Shown: positions 1 through 9,004 of the stretch, piece by piece | Numbering within the stretch: position 1 is the stretch's first letter | Layout of the letters: each line of letters begins with the position of its first letter | Origin: Prevotella sp. | GTDB taxonomy: Bacteria > Bacteroidota > Bacteroidia > Bacteroidales > Bacteroidaceae | DNA: 64,000 nucleotides | Direction: 5' to 3' | Assembly: GCA_016286995.1 (NCBI GenBank) | Contig: JAEEVA010000005.1 | Location: 1 to 64,000 of the forward strand | Made by a program: the position numbers and the translations under genes | Notes under the pieces: model-generated | The model's database searches: none | Told to the model about the DNA's origin: nothing | Seen by the model: the letters and a program-made list of their open reading frames with translations, nothing else

Positions 1-2640
1 GGTAACACCTATGCCCTGCGCGTCTGGATGAAACCCGACGTGCTGGCGCAGTACGGCCTGACACCCGACGATGTCAGCGCAGCCATCAACAGCCAGAGTT
101 TCGTGACCTCCTTAGGTAACTTCGGTGAGCAGTCGAATAACAAATACCAGTACTCCATGGAGTACAAGGGCACGCTGAAGGAGATTGACGAGTTCAACGA
201 CATCGTGATCAAGACCACCGATGGCGGCCACGTGCTGCGCCTGGGAGACGTTGCTGAGATTGAGATTGGTGCCAAGACCTACAGCTTCAAGTCTAATATC
301 AGCGGCCAGCCGGGTACCTTCATGCTGATTTTCCAGTCACCGGGTTCCAATGCTACGGAGGTAAATGCCCGCATCGACCAGATGTGCGAGGAGATGAAGG
401 CCACGATGCCTGACGGTCTGGAGTTCGTCACCTTGATGAACGCCGACGACTTCCTCTTTGCCGCCATGCATAATGTGGTGGAGACGCTGATCATCGCCAT
501 CATCCTGGTGATTCTGGTGGTGTTCTTCTTCCTGCAGAACATCAAGGCAACCATCATTCCGTCCATCTCAGTGATCGTGTCACTGATGGGTACATTTATG
601 ATTGTCACCCTGGCAGGATTCTCGCTGAACCTGTTGACGCTGTTCGCCCTGGTGCTCGCCATCGGTACGGTGGTGGATGACGCCATTGTGGTCGTGGAGG
701 CCGTGATGGCGAAGATGGAAGGCGGTATCACCGATGCCAAGGAGGCTACGCGCCAGGCTGTCGGCGAAGTGTCGATGGCGGTATTCTCGTGTACGCTCGT
801 CTTCATGGCGGTGTTCATCCCTGTGACCTTTATCTCAGGTACGTCGGGCACGTTCTTCACGCAGTTCGGTATCACCATTGCCTCGGCCGTCGGTCTGTCG
901 TGTCTGCAGGCACTCACCACCTGTCCTGCCCTTTGTGCCATCATGTTGAGGGTGACAGAAGGCAAGAAGGAAGGCAAGTCGCTGCTCTACTACACAAAGA
1001 AAGCCTACGATGCCAGCTATAATGCCCTCTTCGACAAATACAGCAAGGGAGTGAAGAAGTTCATCAAGCGTCCAGGTGTGTCTTGGCTACTGGTGACCAT
1101 TGCTGCCGTACTGCTTGTCTTCTTCATGGTGAAACTGCCGTCAGGCCTCGTGCCGCAGGAGGACCAGGGTTGCTTCCTGGTTGAGGTGGATGCTCCGGAA
1201 GGCTACACACTGCAGCAGACCTATGACGTGTTGAAGCAGGTGGAAGAGAAGGTGAAGGATATTCCCGAAATGGAGAGTTACGCCATGGTGAGCGGCTACG
1301 GTCTGATCTCAGGTCAGGGTTCCAGCTATGGCTTCATGGTTGTCCGCCTGAAGAACTGGGAGGAGCGTCCGGGTATAGATCACTGCGTAGACATGGTGAT
1401 GTATCGTTTCTACATGGCATGTGCGAACATCAAGAATGCGCAGGTGATACCTTTCCAGATGCCTCAGATTCCGGGTTATGGTACGAGCAGTAACGTGAAC
1501 CTCGTGGTAGAGGACCCCACCGACGGCGATCTGTCGGAGTTCTCTAAGAAGACGGACAACTTCCTGGCCAAGCTCATGGAGCGCAAGGAAGTGAGTATGG
1601 CTATGTCCACCTATTCGGAGAAATTCCCGAAATTCCGTGTTGAAGTGGATCCTACCCAGTGCAGCCGCGCCGGCTTGTCATCCAAGGAAGTGCTGAGTAC
1701 CCTCGGAAACTACTGTAGCGGTTCGTATGTCGCCAACTACAATCAGTTCGGTAAGGTGTACCAGTTGTGGACTGCCGCAGCCCCCGAGTATCGTCTCGAC
1801 CCCACGTCGCTCAACAATATCTTCGTGAGGACGAGCAGCGGAAAGATGGCACCCCTCTCAGAGTTTGTTTCACTGACGGAGATTGTCGGTCCGTCGAACA
1901 ACCAGCACTTCAACCTGTTCTCGGCTATTGAGTGTCAGGTATCTCCTTCCAGCGGCTACAGCGAGGGTCAGGTTCAGGAGGTCATTAAAGAGGTGTTCCG
2001 TGAGACGATGCCTTCTACCGCTACCTATGAGTACAGCAGTATGTCGCGTGAGACCGCTGAGGCTGCTGGTTCCAATACCACTACGCTCATCTACTGCATC
2101 TGTATCGTCCTCATCTACCTGATTATGGGATCGTTGTACAACTCATGGTTCACGCCGTGGGCCGTACTGCTCAGCATACCGTTCGGTCTGATGGGTGCTT
2201 TCGCTGTCATCTGGCTTTGCGCAAGCATTGGCCTGCCAGGTATGGAGAACAACGTCTATGTGCAGACGGGTGTCGTCATGCTGATTGGTCTGTTGGCGAA
2301 GACCGCCATCCTGATTACCGAGGTAGCCTCCGAGCACCGTAAGCATGGCATGGGCATCGTTGAGTCGGCCTTTGCCGCCTGTCAGGAACGTCTCCGCCCC
2401 ATTCTGATGACTGTTATCTGTATGGTTGTCGGTATGATACCGCTCGCCATCGAGGGTGGTGCCGGTGCCAACGGTAACCGTGCCCTCGCCCTCTGCGTCA
2501 TCGGCGGTATGGTTGTCGGTACCATTTCCCTGCTCTTCGTCGTACCGGCGTTCTACATCATCTTCCAGAAACTGCACGACAAGTTCCAGGGCAGCACCGT
2601 GGAAGTGGCAGAAGTAACAGAAGTAACAAACAACGAATAA
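1..2640 (+). CDS. RND multidrug efflux transporter, HAE1/AcrB family (5' end outside window)
   Basis: This is the C-terminal 879 residues of an inner membrane proton-driven pump that passes drugs or other amphiphiles to a periplasmic adaptor and an outer membrane channel. The reading frame is open from base 1, so the start lies upstream. A hydrophobic segment near residues 160-180 is followed by the TM4 proton-relay pair Asp226-Asp227 in GTVVDDAIVVVE, equivalent to the AcrB Asp407/Asp408 pair. Further membrane blocks near 350-370 and after residue 690 and two large periplasmic loops fit the AcrB layout. A TolC-like gene follows at 3180, as expected for an adaptor-pump-channel operon. The adaptor gene would be upstream. 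The C-terminus is rich in Val, Glu and Thr. Substrate cannot be told from sequence. Confidence 0.93.
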   Translation, partial: GNTYALRVWMKPDVLAQYGLTPDDVSAAINSQSFVTSLGNFGEQSNNKYQYSMEYKGTLKEIDEFNDIVIKTTDGGHVLRLGDVAEIEIGAKTYSFKSNISGQPGTFMLIFQSPGSNATEVNARIDQMCEEMKATMPDGLEFVTLMNADDFLFAAMHNVVETLIIAIILVILVVFFFLQNIKATIIPSISVIVSLMGTFMIVTLAGFSLNLLTLFALVLAIGTVVDDAIVVVEAVMAKMEGGITDAKEATRQAVGEVSMAVFSCTLVFMAVFIPVTFISGTSGTFFTQFGITIASAVGLSCLQALTTCPALCAIMLRVTEGKKEGKSLLYYTKKAYDASYNALFDKYSKGVKKFIKRPGVSWLLVTIAAVLLVFFMVKLPSGLVPQEDQGCFLVEVDAPEGYTLQQTYDVLKQVEEKVKDIPEMESYAMVSGYGLISGQGSSYGFMVVRLKNWEERPGIDHCVDMVMYRFYMACANIKNAQVIPFQMPQIPGYGTSSNVNLVVEDPTDGDLSEFSKKTDNFLAKLMERKEVSMAMSTYSEKFPKFRVEVDPTQCSRAGLSSKEVLSTLGNYCSGSYVANYNQFGKVYQLWTAAAPEYRLDPTSLNNIFVRTSSGKMAPLSEFVSLTEIVGPSNNQHFNLFSAIECQVSPSSGYSEGQVQEVIKEVFRETMPSTATYEYSSMSRETAEAAGSNTTTLIYCICIVLIYLIMGSLYNSWFTPWAVLLSIPFGLMGAFAVIWLCASIGLPGMENNVYVQTGVVMLIGLLAKTAILITEVASEHRKHGMGIVESAFAACQERLRPILMTVICMVVGMIPLAIEGGAGANGNRALALCVIGGMVVGTISLLFVVPAFYIIFQKLHDKFQGSTVEVAEVTEVTNNE

Positions 2641-2649
2641 TAATTTAAA

Positions 2650-3163
2650 AACAACGAATTAAAACGAATTTCACGAATTAGACGAATTAAAGATGATATA
2701 TCCAAAGGAAAGTTACGAAATAATTGGTGCTGCGATGAAGGTTCATAGCATCATGGGACCTGGATTCACCGAAAAGGTGTATCAAGAGGCTTTCACTTTG
2801 GAATTGCGTGAGTGTAACATTCCTTTTCAACGCGAAGTGGCAATACATGCTTCATATAAAGGTGTTATGTTAGAAGGAACATTTGTACCAGACTTTATCT
2901 GCTACGACAAGATTATTGTTGAACTAAAAGCAGTTAGAGAACTTGATGATATTCACCGTTCACAAGCTATTAATTATGCAAAAGTAGCGGGGTACAAGCT
3001 TGCTCTTCTCATTAATTTTGGAGATTCATCTCTCGAATATGAAAGATTCCCAGTTAGTTGAATTCGTGAAATTAACTTCGTTGATTTTACTCACGCTCGA
3101 CATAATGAAAACAAGTTTTCTTCTACACTCGCTAATTCGTGAAATTCGTTTTAATTCGTTGTT
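2650..3163. mobile_element. Inverted-repeat-bounded cassette carrying a GxxExxY gene
   Basis: A 32-nt arm at 2650-2681 is the exact reverse complement of 3132-3163. Each arm is itself made of three spaced ACGAATT-type units. The arms enclose only the GxxExxY gene (2693-3061) and about 70 bases of spacer that also contain a partial arm-like motif (ATTCGTGAAATT, 3063-3074). The block separates an RND pump gene from its TolC partner, which are normally adjacent, so it looks inserted. A related string (TTCGTTTAATTCGTGAAATT) lies at 23290-23309 between two other genes. No convincing target duplication is visible; TTAAAA occurs at both outer edges but partly overlaps the arms. Calling it mobile is inference. 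Confidence 0.6.
2693..3061 (+). CDS. GxxExxY family protein (PD-(D/E)XK nuclease fold)
   Basis: A 122-residue protein with the family-naming motif Gly24-Phe-Thr-Glu27-Lys-Val-Tyr30. It also has a PD-(D/E)XK-like active site: Pro66-Asp67 in VPDF, then Glu77-Leu-Lys79 in IIVELKAV, followed by a conserved HRSQAINY helix. Length and motif order match the family, which is widespread in Bacteroidetes, cyanobacteria and some plants' symbionts and has no settled function. A nuclease or nucleic-acid-binding role is inferred from the fold. The gene is bounded by perfect 32-bp inverted repeats and lies between an RND pump and its outer membrane channel, so it is probably unrelated to efflux. Base composition is more A+T-rich than in both neighbours. 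Confidence 0.88.
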   Translation: MIYPKESYEIIGAAMKVHSIMGPGFTEKVYQEAFTLELRECNIPFQREVAIHASYKGVMLEGTFVPDFICYDKIIVELKAVRELDDIHRSQAINYAKVAGYKLALLINFGDSSLEYERFPVS

Positions 3164-3179
3164 AAAATAAATAATAAGT

Positions 3180-4580
3180 ATGAAAAAAGTAGTTTTAATG
3201 TTCGCTGCCAGCCTGTTGCTCACGGGCTGCGGCCTATACAATAAGTACGAGAAGACGGTGCAGGAACCGGCCGATGTGTTCGGAACCGGTCAGGACGTCC
3301 AGGAAGCCACAGGCAGCGAGTCCATCGCACAGATGTCGTGGCGCGAGTTCTTCACCGACCCCCTGCTGCAGAATCTTATCGAGCAGGCACTGGCCAACAA
3401 CACCGACATAAACACTGCCCGCATCAACATTGAGAAGAGCGAGATATCGCTGCACACCAAACGGCTGGCCTTCCTGCCGTCGGTCTATTTCTCGCCACAG
3501 GGCAGCATCTCCAGCTTCGACAGGGCTAAGGCCACGAAGAGCTATAGCATCCCGTTGGATGTATCATGGGATATCGACCTGTTCGGTTCCAACACCAACA
3601 AGAAGCGCGCTGCCAAGGCCGCCCTGCTGCAGGCTCAGATGAGCGAGGAGGCCACCCGTTCCAACCTTATCAGCAACGTAGCCCAGCAGTATTTCTATCT
3701 GCAGCTGCTCGACCGCGAGTTGGCAATCCTCACCGAGACCGACAGTCTGTGGTATGCCTCGTTAGAGACCGAGAAAGCCTTGTACGAGAACGGTCAGGCC
3801 TACTCCACCGCCGTCAACCAGCAGGAGTCGTCGTGGCTCGACGTGAAGGCAAAGATTGTCGGCATCCGCCGCGCCATCCGCTCCACCGAGAACGACATCT
3901 GCAGCCTGCTTTGCATCACCCCGCAGCATATTGAGCGTGCCTACTGGGGAGCCGAAGCCGAGTACCACTCCGCAGCAGAAGACCAGCGCATGTTTAAGGA
4001 GCGCTTCATGAAGATCGGCGTACCGGCACAGATGCTGGAGCTCCGCCCCGACGTCCGTCTGGCCAACTTCTACATGGAGGAAGCCTTCTATAACGTGCAG
4101 GCCGCCCGTGCCGCCTTCTTCCCCAGCATCACGCTGACCGGAGAGGCCGGCTGGAGCAATAGCGGTGGCCTGGTCAATCCCGGCAAGCTGCTGCTGCAGG
4201 CTGTGGCATCACTCTCGCAGCCCATCTTCGCCCGTGGACAGATCAATGCCAACTACAAGACTGCCAAGCTCACCGAGGAAAACCTGAAGAAGAAGTACAT
4301 ACAGACCGTCATCGATGCCGGCAACGACGTCAACGAGGCCATCGCCGACTGTCAGTCAGCCCGCGAGAAGCACGGCTACTACCACCGTCAGGTGGAGGTG
4401 CTCCACGAGGCCTACATCGGCACCCACGAGTTGATGGACAACGGTAAGGCCAGCTACCTTGAGGTGCTTACCGCCCAGGAGTCGCTGCTCTCCGCCCAGC
4501 TCAACGAGGCCGAAAACCTCTATAACGGAGCCCAGGCCGTCATCTCTTTGTATATCGCTCTTGGCGGCGGTACAAAGTAA
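3180..4580 (+). CDS. TolC-like outer membrane efflux lipoprotein (NodT/OprM type)
   Basis: A 466-residue outer membrane channel subunit. The N-terminus is a lipoprotein signal with lipobox LLTGC, acylated Cys17. Two repeats of the outer membrane efflux protein fold follow, with long amphipathic helices (for example around residues 120-190 and 370-440) and the typical LRPDVRLANFYMEEAFYNVQ stretch in the middle. The last residues LYNGAQAVISLYIALGGG match the conserved NodT-family end (YxALGGG). It pairs with the upstream RND pump as the exit duct of a tripartite exporter. The 540-base gap to the pump is filled by the GxxExxY cassette, so whether both genes still share one transcript is open. 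Confidence 0.93.
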   Translation: MKKVVLMFAASLLLTGCGLYNKYEKTVQEPADVFGTGQDVQEATGSESIAQMSWREFFTDPLLQNLIEQALANNTDINTARINIEKSEISLHTKRLAFLPSVYFSPQGSISSFDRAKATKSYSIPLDVSWDIDLFGSNTNKKRAAKAALLQAQMSEEATRSNLISNVAQQYFYLQLLDRELAILTETDSLWYASLETEKALYENGQAYSTAVNQQESSWLDVKAKIVGIRRAIRSTENDICSLLCITPQHIERAYWGAEAEYHSAAEDQRMFKERFMKIGVPAQMLELRPDVRLANFYMEEAFYNVQAARAAFFPSITLTGEAGWSNSGGLVNPGKLLLQAVASLSQPIFARGQINANYKTAKLTEENLKKKYIQTVIDAGNDVNEAIADCQSAREKHGYYHRQVEVLHEAYIGTHELMDNGKASYLEVLTAQESLLSAQLNEAENLYNGAQAVISLYIALGGGTK

Positions 4581-4587
4581 GAAGTAT

Positions 4588-4619
4588 CGTTATGTCAGGA
4601 ACCGGTTCCTGACATAACG
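4588..4619. repeat. Perfect 32-bp palindrome without a loop
   Basis: Sixteen bases ending in AGGAACC are followed directly by their exact reverse complement beginning GGTTCCT. It starts 8 bases after the channel-gene stop codon. There is no T-run after it, so it is a weak intrinsic terminator candidate. A dyad this exact could also bind a protein dimer. Confidence 0.6.
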
Positions 4620-4668
4620 AGGCTTGCTTGGGCTATGCCGAGCGTAAGCAAATTCGCTGAAAGCAATT

Positions 4669-4711
4669 CGCCGAAACATCCCAGCGGATGTCTCGGCGGA
4701 TATTTTTCTTT
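4669..4711 (+). terminator. Intrinsic terminator candidate of the efflux operon
   Basis: CGCCGA (4669-4674) pairs with TCGGCG (4693-4698) and ACATCC (4676-4681) with GGATGT (4686-4691) around the loop CAGC, with one mismatch. The stem is followed by GATATTTTTCTTT. It lies about 90 bases after the efflux channel gene. Confidence 0.6.
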
Positions 4712-4798
4712 AAAGGAGAAACGCGCTATGGTTTGTCGGCCAAAGCTGTCGAGCGATAGGCTGCATCTCGGAAATAAAAGAAAAAAATCCATTTTTTC

Positions 4799-4830
4799 TT
4801 TGTATTTCGCTCGATTTGCACTATCTTTGC
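4799..4830 (+). promoter_or_regulatory. Bacteroidetes-type promoter for the patatin gene
   Basis: TTTG at 4799-4802, exactly 19 bases, then TATCTTTGC at 4822-4830. This is the consensus for the Bacteroidetes primary sigma factor. A direct repeat (GCTGCCAAAATTT, then GCTGCCAAAATAT) fills the 5' leader up to the start codon at 4853. Confidence 0.8.
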
Positions 4831-4852
4831 TGCCAAAATTTGCTGCCAAAAT

Positions 4853-7078
4853 ATGAAAAGGATACTATTGACAGTCATTGCCGCACTGATGATATGCGGC
4901 ATAGTGAATGCACAGGAGGACGACAGGAAGCCTGTGGGAAGGAAGCGCGTCGGCGTGGTGTTGTGCGGCGGCGGCGCCAAGGGTATGGCACATATCGGTG
5001 TGCTGAAAGTGCTGGAGAAGGCGGGCATTCCCGTCGACATCATCACGGGTACGTCGATGGGTAGCATTGTGGGCGGTATGTATGCCATCGGCTACAACGC
5101 CAACTCGCTCGACTCCATTGTGCGCAAACAGGACTGGGGCTTCGTGATTACCGACAAGGAGGACCTGCGCAACCAAAGCCTGAGTGACCGTCAGAAGCAA
5201 TATACGTACTTGTTCAGTAAGGGACTGACGCTGGGCAAGCGCGACAAGCAGGCGGGAGGTATCATCAGAGGTAAGAATCTGGCGGAGCTGTTCCAGCAGC
5301 TGTGCTGGGGATATACCGACTCGCTGGACTTCACACGCGACTTACCCATACCGTTTGCCTGTGTGGCGACGGACATCATGGCAAACGAGGAAGTGGTGTT
5401 CCACAGTGGGAAGCTGCCACAGGCCATGCGTGCATCTATGGCCATTCCGGCGGTGTTCTCACCGGTGAGAATAGGCGACATGGTGCTGGTGGATGGTTTC
5501 CTGCGCAACAACTACCCCGTGGATGTGGCCAGAGAAATGGGCGCAGACATCGTGATTGGCGTCACCCTGTCGGGCAAAGCCAAGAAGCCCGAGGACATCT
5601 CTGGTACGATGAGCGTCATAGGACAGGTTATCGACATTAACAGCGTGAACAAGGTGGAGGAGAATATTGCCATCACCGACCTGCACATCAACGTCGACCC
5701 GCACGACTATGGTGCGGCGAGCTTCTCGGCAGAGGCCATCGACTCGCTGATACGCTTTGGCGAGGAGGAGAGCATGCGCCACTGGGACGAGATTATCGCC
5801 CTGAAGAAGCGCATCGGCATCAGCGAGGACTTCCGTCCCCGGCTGCTCCATCCGCTCCGTCCGAAGGTGATGACCGAGAAACAGCACGTCACGGGTTATA
5901 CGTTTGAGAATATGACACCGCAGGACGAGAGGTTCATCCGCCAGAAGTTCCACCTGAACAAACAGGACAGCATCGACGCCGAACTGGGGCAGGCACTGAC
6001 CACGAGCATGCGTGTCGACCTGTTCTACCAGACGGCTGAGTGCAGGCTGGTGCCCGACGGCGACGATGTTCGCGTGGTGCTGACGGCCGGTAACCGCAAG
6101 TCGCTGGAGCTGCATGCCGGAGCACGCTACGACAATGAGGAGTATGCCTCCGTGCAGCTGGGTCTCGACATTCCGCTGAAGACTGCCATACCGGTGAACA
6201 CCGACATCACCCTGCGCCTGGGCAAGCGGCTGATGGCACGCGGCGACCTGACCGTCCATCCGCGTAGCTTCACCCGTCCCACGTTCAGCTTCACGTTCTT
6301 CCGCAACGACGTGGACGTCTATATGGAAGGCGACCGCGACTATAACATCCAATACAACCAGTTCCAGGCCGAGCTGATACCCTTCAACTACGACCTGCGC
6401 CACTTCAACGTGCAGCTGGGACTGCGCTGGGACTATTTCCACTATCGCAACAAACTCGGCTCGGAGACGTCGAAGCTGGAGGGACTCAAAAACCAGCATT
6501 TCTACAGCTACAGGGCCCGCATCAACTACCACAGCGAGGACAACTGGATTTTCCCGACACGCGGTGCACGGTTCAAGGCGGAATATGCTTATCTGACAGA
6601 CAACTTCGCCGAGCTCGACGACGAGTCCGGCATGAGTGATATCAATGCCAACTGGCGCATGTCGTTCACCTTCGGCGGTCGCTTCACGCTGCAGCCGATG
6701 CTCTATGGCCGTCTGCTCTTCGGCAACGTCGTACCTTCCGTCATGGGCAATACCGTCGGCGGTGAATGGTTCGGTCATTATGTGGAACAGCAGATGCCCT
6801 TTGCCGGCATCGGCAATATGGAATATGTCGACCACCAGTTTGTGGCCGTACAGATGCAGGCCCAGCAGCGCATCGGTAGCAACAACTACGTGTTGCTCCG
6901 CATGGTCGGTGCCCAGCAGTCTGCCCATCTGGAGAACCTCTTCGACCGTCGTACCTTGCTGGGTGCTCAGATAGCCTACTATTACGACACCATGTTCGGT
7001 CCGGCTGGAGCCACCCTCGGCTACAGCAACCACACCAAGAAAGTGTATCTGTTCCTGAACTTAGGATTTGAATTCTGA
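4853..7078 (+). CDS. Patatin-like phospholipase with C-terminal outer membrane beta-barrel
   Basis: A 741-residue secreted enzyme. A signal peptide (residues 1-20, ending VNAQ) precedes a patatin domain with oxyanion-hole motif CGGGAKG (about residues 37-43), nucleophile Ser68 in GTSMG and catalytic Asp214 in VDGF. The dyad is complete, but the usual DGG is DGF. Residues about 330-410 resemble a POTRA-like linker and the remainder alternates like a 16-strand barrel, ending in a terminal Phe (LNLGFEF), the usual outer membrane insertion signal. This is the PlpD/FplA architecture (type Vd autotransporter-like). It likely acts on phospholipids at or beyond the outer membrane. It has its own promoter at 4799-4830 and is followed by a DUF4421 gene after a heptamer repeat block. 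Confidence 0.9.
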   Translation: MKRILLTVIAALMICGIVNAQEDDRKPVGRKRVGVVLCGGGAKGMAHIGVLKVLEKAGIPVDIITGTSMGSIVGGMYAIGYNANSLDSIVRKQDWGFVITDKEDLRNQSLSDRQKQYTYLFSKGLTLGKRDKQAGGIIRGKNLAELFQQLCWGYTDSLDFTRDLPIPFACVATDIMANEEVVFHSGKLPQAMRASMAIPAVFSPVRIGDMVLVDGFLRNNYPVDVAREMGADIVIGVTLSGKAKKPEDISGTMSVIGQVIDINSVNKVEENIAITDLHINVDPHDYGAASFSAEAIDSLIRFGEEESMRHWDEIIALKKRIGISEDFRPRLLHPLRPKVMTEKQHVTGYTFENMTPQDERFIRQKFHLNKQDSIDAELGQALTTSMRVDLFYQTAECRLVPDGDDVRVVLTAGNRKSLELHAGARYDNEEYASVQLGLDIPLKTAIPVNTDITLRLGKRLMARGDLTVHPRSFTRPTFSFTFFRNDVDVYMEGDRDYNIQYNQFQAELIPFNYDLRHFNVQLGLRWDYFHYRNKLGSETSKLEGLKNQHFYSYRARINYHSEDNWIFPTRGARFKAEYAYLTDNFAELDDESGMSDINANWRMSFTFGGRFTLQPMLYGRLLFGNVVPSVMGNTVGGEWFGHYVEQQMPFAGIGNMEYVDHQFVAVQMQAQQRIGSNNYVLLRMVGAQQSAHLENLFDRRTLLGAQIAYYYDTMFGPAGATLGYSNHTKKVYLFLNLGFEF

Positions 7079-7080
7079 GG

Positions 7081-7145
7081 TAAGAATTAAGAAGTAAGAA
7101 TTAAGAGGTATCGGCTTTGCCGAGTAAGAATTAAGAGGTAAGAAT
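7081..7145. repeat. Heptamer tandem repeats around a hairpin core
   Basis: The whole gap between two genes is four 7-bp units (TAAGAAT, TAAGAAG, TAAGAAT, TAAGAGG; 7081-7108), a core containing the hairpin TCGGCTTTGCCGA (7111-7123), then three more units (7125-7145). The last unit abuts the start codon at 7147. The same arrangement, with core TCGGCATTGCCGA, occurs at 47401-47459. Confidence 0.85.
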
Positions 7146-7146
7146 T

Positions 7147-8136
7147 ATGAAGTCCCGTTTGCCCTTTTGCTTTTTTACGCTTTTACTCATTACAATCTCC
7201 TGCCATCTGCATGCGCAGGGATCATGGCTTAAGGTGCAAAGTCACAAGGTCGACAGTGCACTGTCTGCCCGATACTACAGGGCGACACTCGACACAGACT
7301 ATGTCATGCGGCCTCAGACGAAGTGGACCATTACGGCACGCATCAACGTGTCGGGGACGAAACTGAAGTCGGAGGGCATCTCTAACGGCCTGCATTTCAA
7401 GTCAGAGATGGAAGCCGACAAGAAGGCAACGGTGAGCGTGGGCGTCAGCTACTTAGGGGTGTCGCTCAGCCTGTCGCTGAACCCTGCCAAGATGCTGGGC
7501 AAGTACCGTGACTATGAGGTGGCTTTCAAAAGCTACGGCAAGCGCTTCGGCTTCGATGTGGGCTATCAGGACGCCAAGAACTTCACGGGATGGCATGAGA
7601 ACGACGGACAAGCACGTATCGAGCTGCCTGCCGACATGCTGACGGTGAAGACGCTGAATGCCAACGCCTACTATGTCTTCAACAGCCGTCGTTTCTCCTA
7701 CCCCGCAGCACTGACGCAAAGCTACATTCAGCGGCGCTCTGCCGGTAGTTTCCTGTTGGGAGCGTCGGCGCAGGGACAGCATGCCAGACTGAACTGGGAA
7801 CAGGAGATGCACCTGAAGATGACGAACATTGCACTCGGGGCGGGCTACGGTTACAACTACGTACCCTCGAAGAACTGGCTGCTACACATCTCCGCACTGC
7901 CTACATTCATCGTCTACAGCAAGACGTCGATGACCTTTGGCGACGACAACGTACCCCTGCACTACCACTTCCCCGAGGTCATCATCACTAGTCGCGGGGC
8001 CGTCGTCCACCAGTGGAGCAACAAGTTCTGCGGACTGGCGATGTCGTTCAACTTCACCAACATCGGCCATAAGGACAACCTGGCCGTACACAACATCAAG
8101 TGGTACCTACGAGCCTTCTTTGGCATACGATTATAA
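7147..8136 (+). CDS. DUF4421-like secreted protein
   Basis: A 329-residue protein with a signal peptide (hydrophobic residues 6-22, cleavage near CHLHAQG). The mature part has alternating beta-strand pattern and a segment of the type LDTDYVMRPQTKWTITARI near residue 50, which resembles the DUF4421 family of Bacteroidetes envelope proteins. It ends with IKWYLRAFFGIRL, aromatic-rich as in outer membrane barrels. The function is unknown. It follows the patatin/barrel gene across a repeat-filled gap of 68 bases and precedes the epimerase-like gene by 12 bases, so it is probably cotranscribed. The family name is from pattern recognition and should be checked by profile search. Confidence 0.7.
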   Translation: MKSRLPFCFFTLLLITISCHLHAQGSWLKVQSHKVDSALSARYYRATLDTDYVMRPQTKWTITARINVSGTKLKSEGISNGLHFKSEMEADKKATVSVGVSYLGVSLSLSLNPAKMLGKYRDYEVAFKSYGKRFGFDVGYQDAKNFTGWHENDGQARIELPADMLTVKTLNANAYYVFNSRRFSYPAALTQSYIQRRSAGSFLLGASAQGQHARLNWEQEMHLKMTNIALGAGYGYNYVPSKNWLLHISALPTFIVYSKTSMTFGDDNVPLHYHFPEVIITSRGAVVHQWSNKFCGLAMSFNFTNIGHKDNLAVHNIKWYLRAFFGIRL

Positions 8137-8148
8137 TACTTATAAGCT

Positions 8149-9003
8149 ATGATAGAACTAAGAAACGAACAATTGGCGATTCGTGTCGCTGAAAAAGGAG
8201 CAGAGCTCCAGAGTGTGAAAGACAACGAAGGAAGGGAGTACATGTGGCAGGCTGGTGAACAGTGGCCAAGACATTCACCTATCTTGTTTCCCATCGTCTG
8301 TAGTGTGAATAACAATACCTATGTAGTTGACGGAAAAGAGTATCATCTGCCTCGTCATGGTTTTGCACGTGACACCGACTTCACCGTTGTCAGTCAGACG
8401 GCGACGAAAGTGACGCTGGCTCTGCATGAGTCGGAAGAAACGCTGAAGGTGTATCCGTTCTGTTTCAACCTTGCTGTCACCTATCGTCTGGAAGGCAATA
8501 AGGTACATGTCATCTGGCATGTGGAGAACACGGACAGCAAGGAGATTCATTTCCAGATTGGCGGACATCCTGCCTTTAATGTGCCTGGTGGTAAACTGGA
8601 AGGCATGATCAAACTGGACAATGAGGAACCGATGGATTCGCTGAAGAGCTATTCCGACGGTAGCCACGACATGGTGGAAGTGCCTCTGGAAGCTGACATG
8701 GGTATTTTGGAAATCAACAACAACTTCTTCCGCAACGACTCCGTGAAGATTCACAAAAGTCAGACCCATCGCGCCATGCTGATGGATACCAATGGCGAGC
8801 CGGCAGTAACGGTGGAGTATAAGACACCGGTCTGCGCCTTCTGGAGTCCATACGACAAACACGCCCCCTTCGTCTGCATTGAGCCGTGGTATGGGGTGGG
8901 AGACCCCAGGGATTTCAAGGGAGAGTTCAAGGACAAGCCCCTGATGAACCACTTGTTGCCGGGTGCCTCGTTTATGAGCAAGTACACTATTGCCATTGGT
9001 TAA
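8149..9003 (+). CDS. Aldose 1-epimerase-like (LacX-type) protein
   Basis: A 284-residue cytosolic protein of the galactose mutarotase-like fold. Visible family motifs are SPILFPIV near residue 44, LPRHGFARD near residue 66 with the conserved His, and FQIGGHPAFN near residue 141 containing a second conserved His. EPWYGVGDP near residue 244 carries the acidic position. LacX-type members probably interconvert anomers of hexoses or hexose phosphates, but the exact sugar is not known. It lies 12 bases after the DUF4421 gene. It is the last housekeeping-like gene before the restriction-modification island. Confidence 0.88.
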   Translation: MIELRNEQLAIRVAEKGAELQSVKDNEGREYMWQAGEQWPRHSPILFPIVCSVNNNTYVVDGKEYHLPRHGFARDTDFTVVSQTATKVTLALHESEETLKVYPFCFNLAVTYRLEGNKVHVIWHVENTDSKEIHFQIGGHPAFNVPGGKLEGMIKLDNEEPMDSLKSYSDGSHDMVEVPLEADMGILEINNNFFRNDSVKIHKSQTHRAMLMDTNGEPAVTVEYKTPVCAFWSPYDKHAPFVCIEPWYGVGDPRDFKGEFKDKPLMNHLLPGASFMSKYTIAIG

Positions 9004-9004
9004 G

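Noticed and set aside
2645..3167. TTAAAA as a target-site duplication of the GxxExxY cassette
   Set aside because: The six bases are A+T-only in A+T-rich flanks and overlap the inverted repeat ends, so they do not count as a real duplication.
5459..7033. A 524-codon open frame on the minus strand across the patatin/barrel gene
   Set aside because: It lies antisense to a gene with clear catalytic motifs, has no recognisable family and uses the mirror of the real gene's codon pattern. It is a by-product of G+C-rich codon bias.
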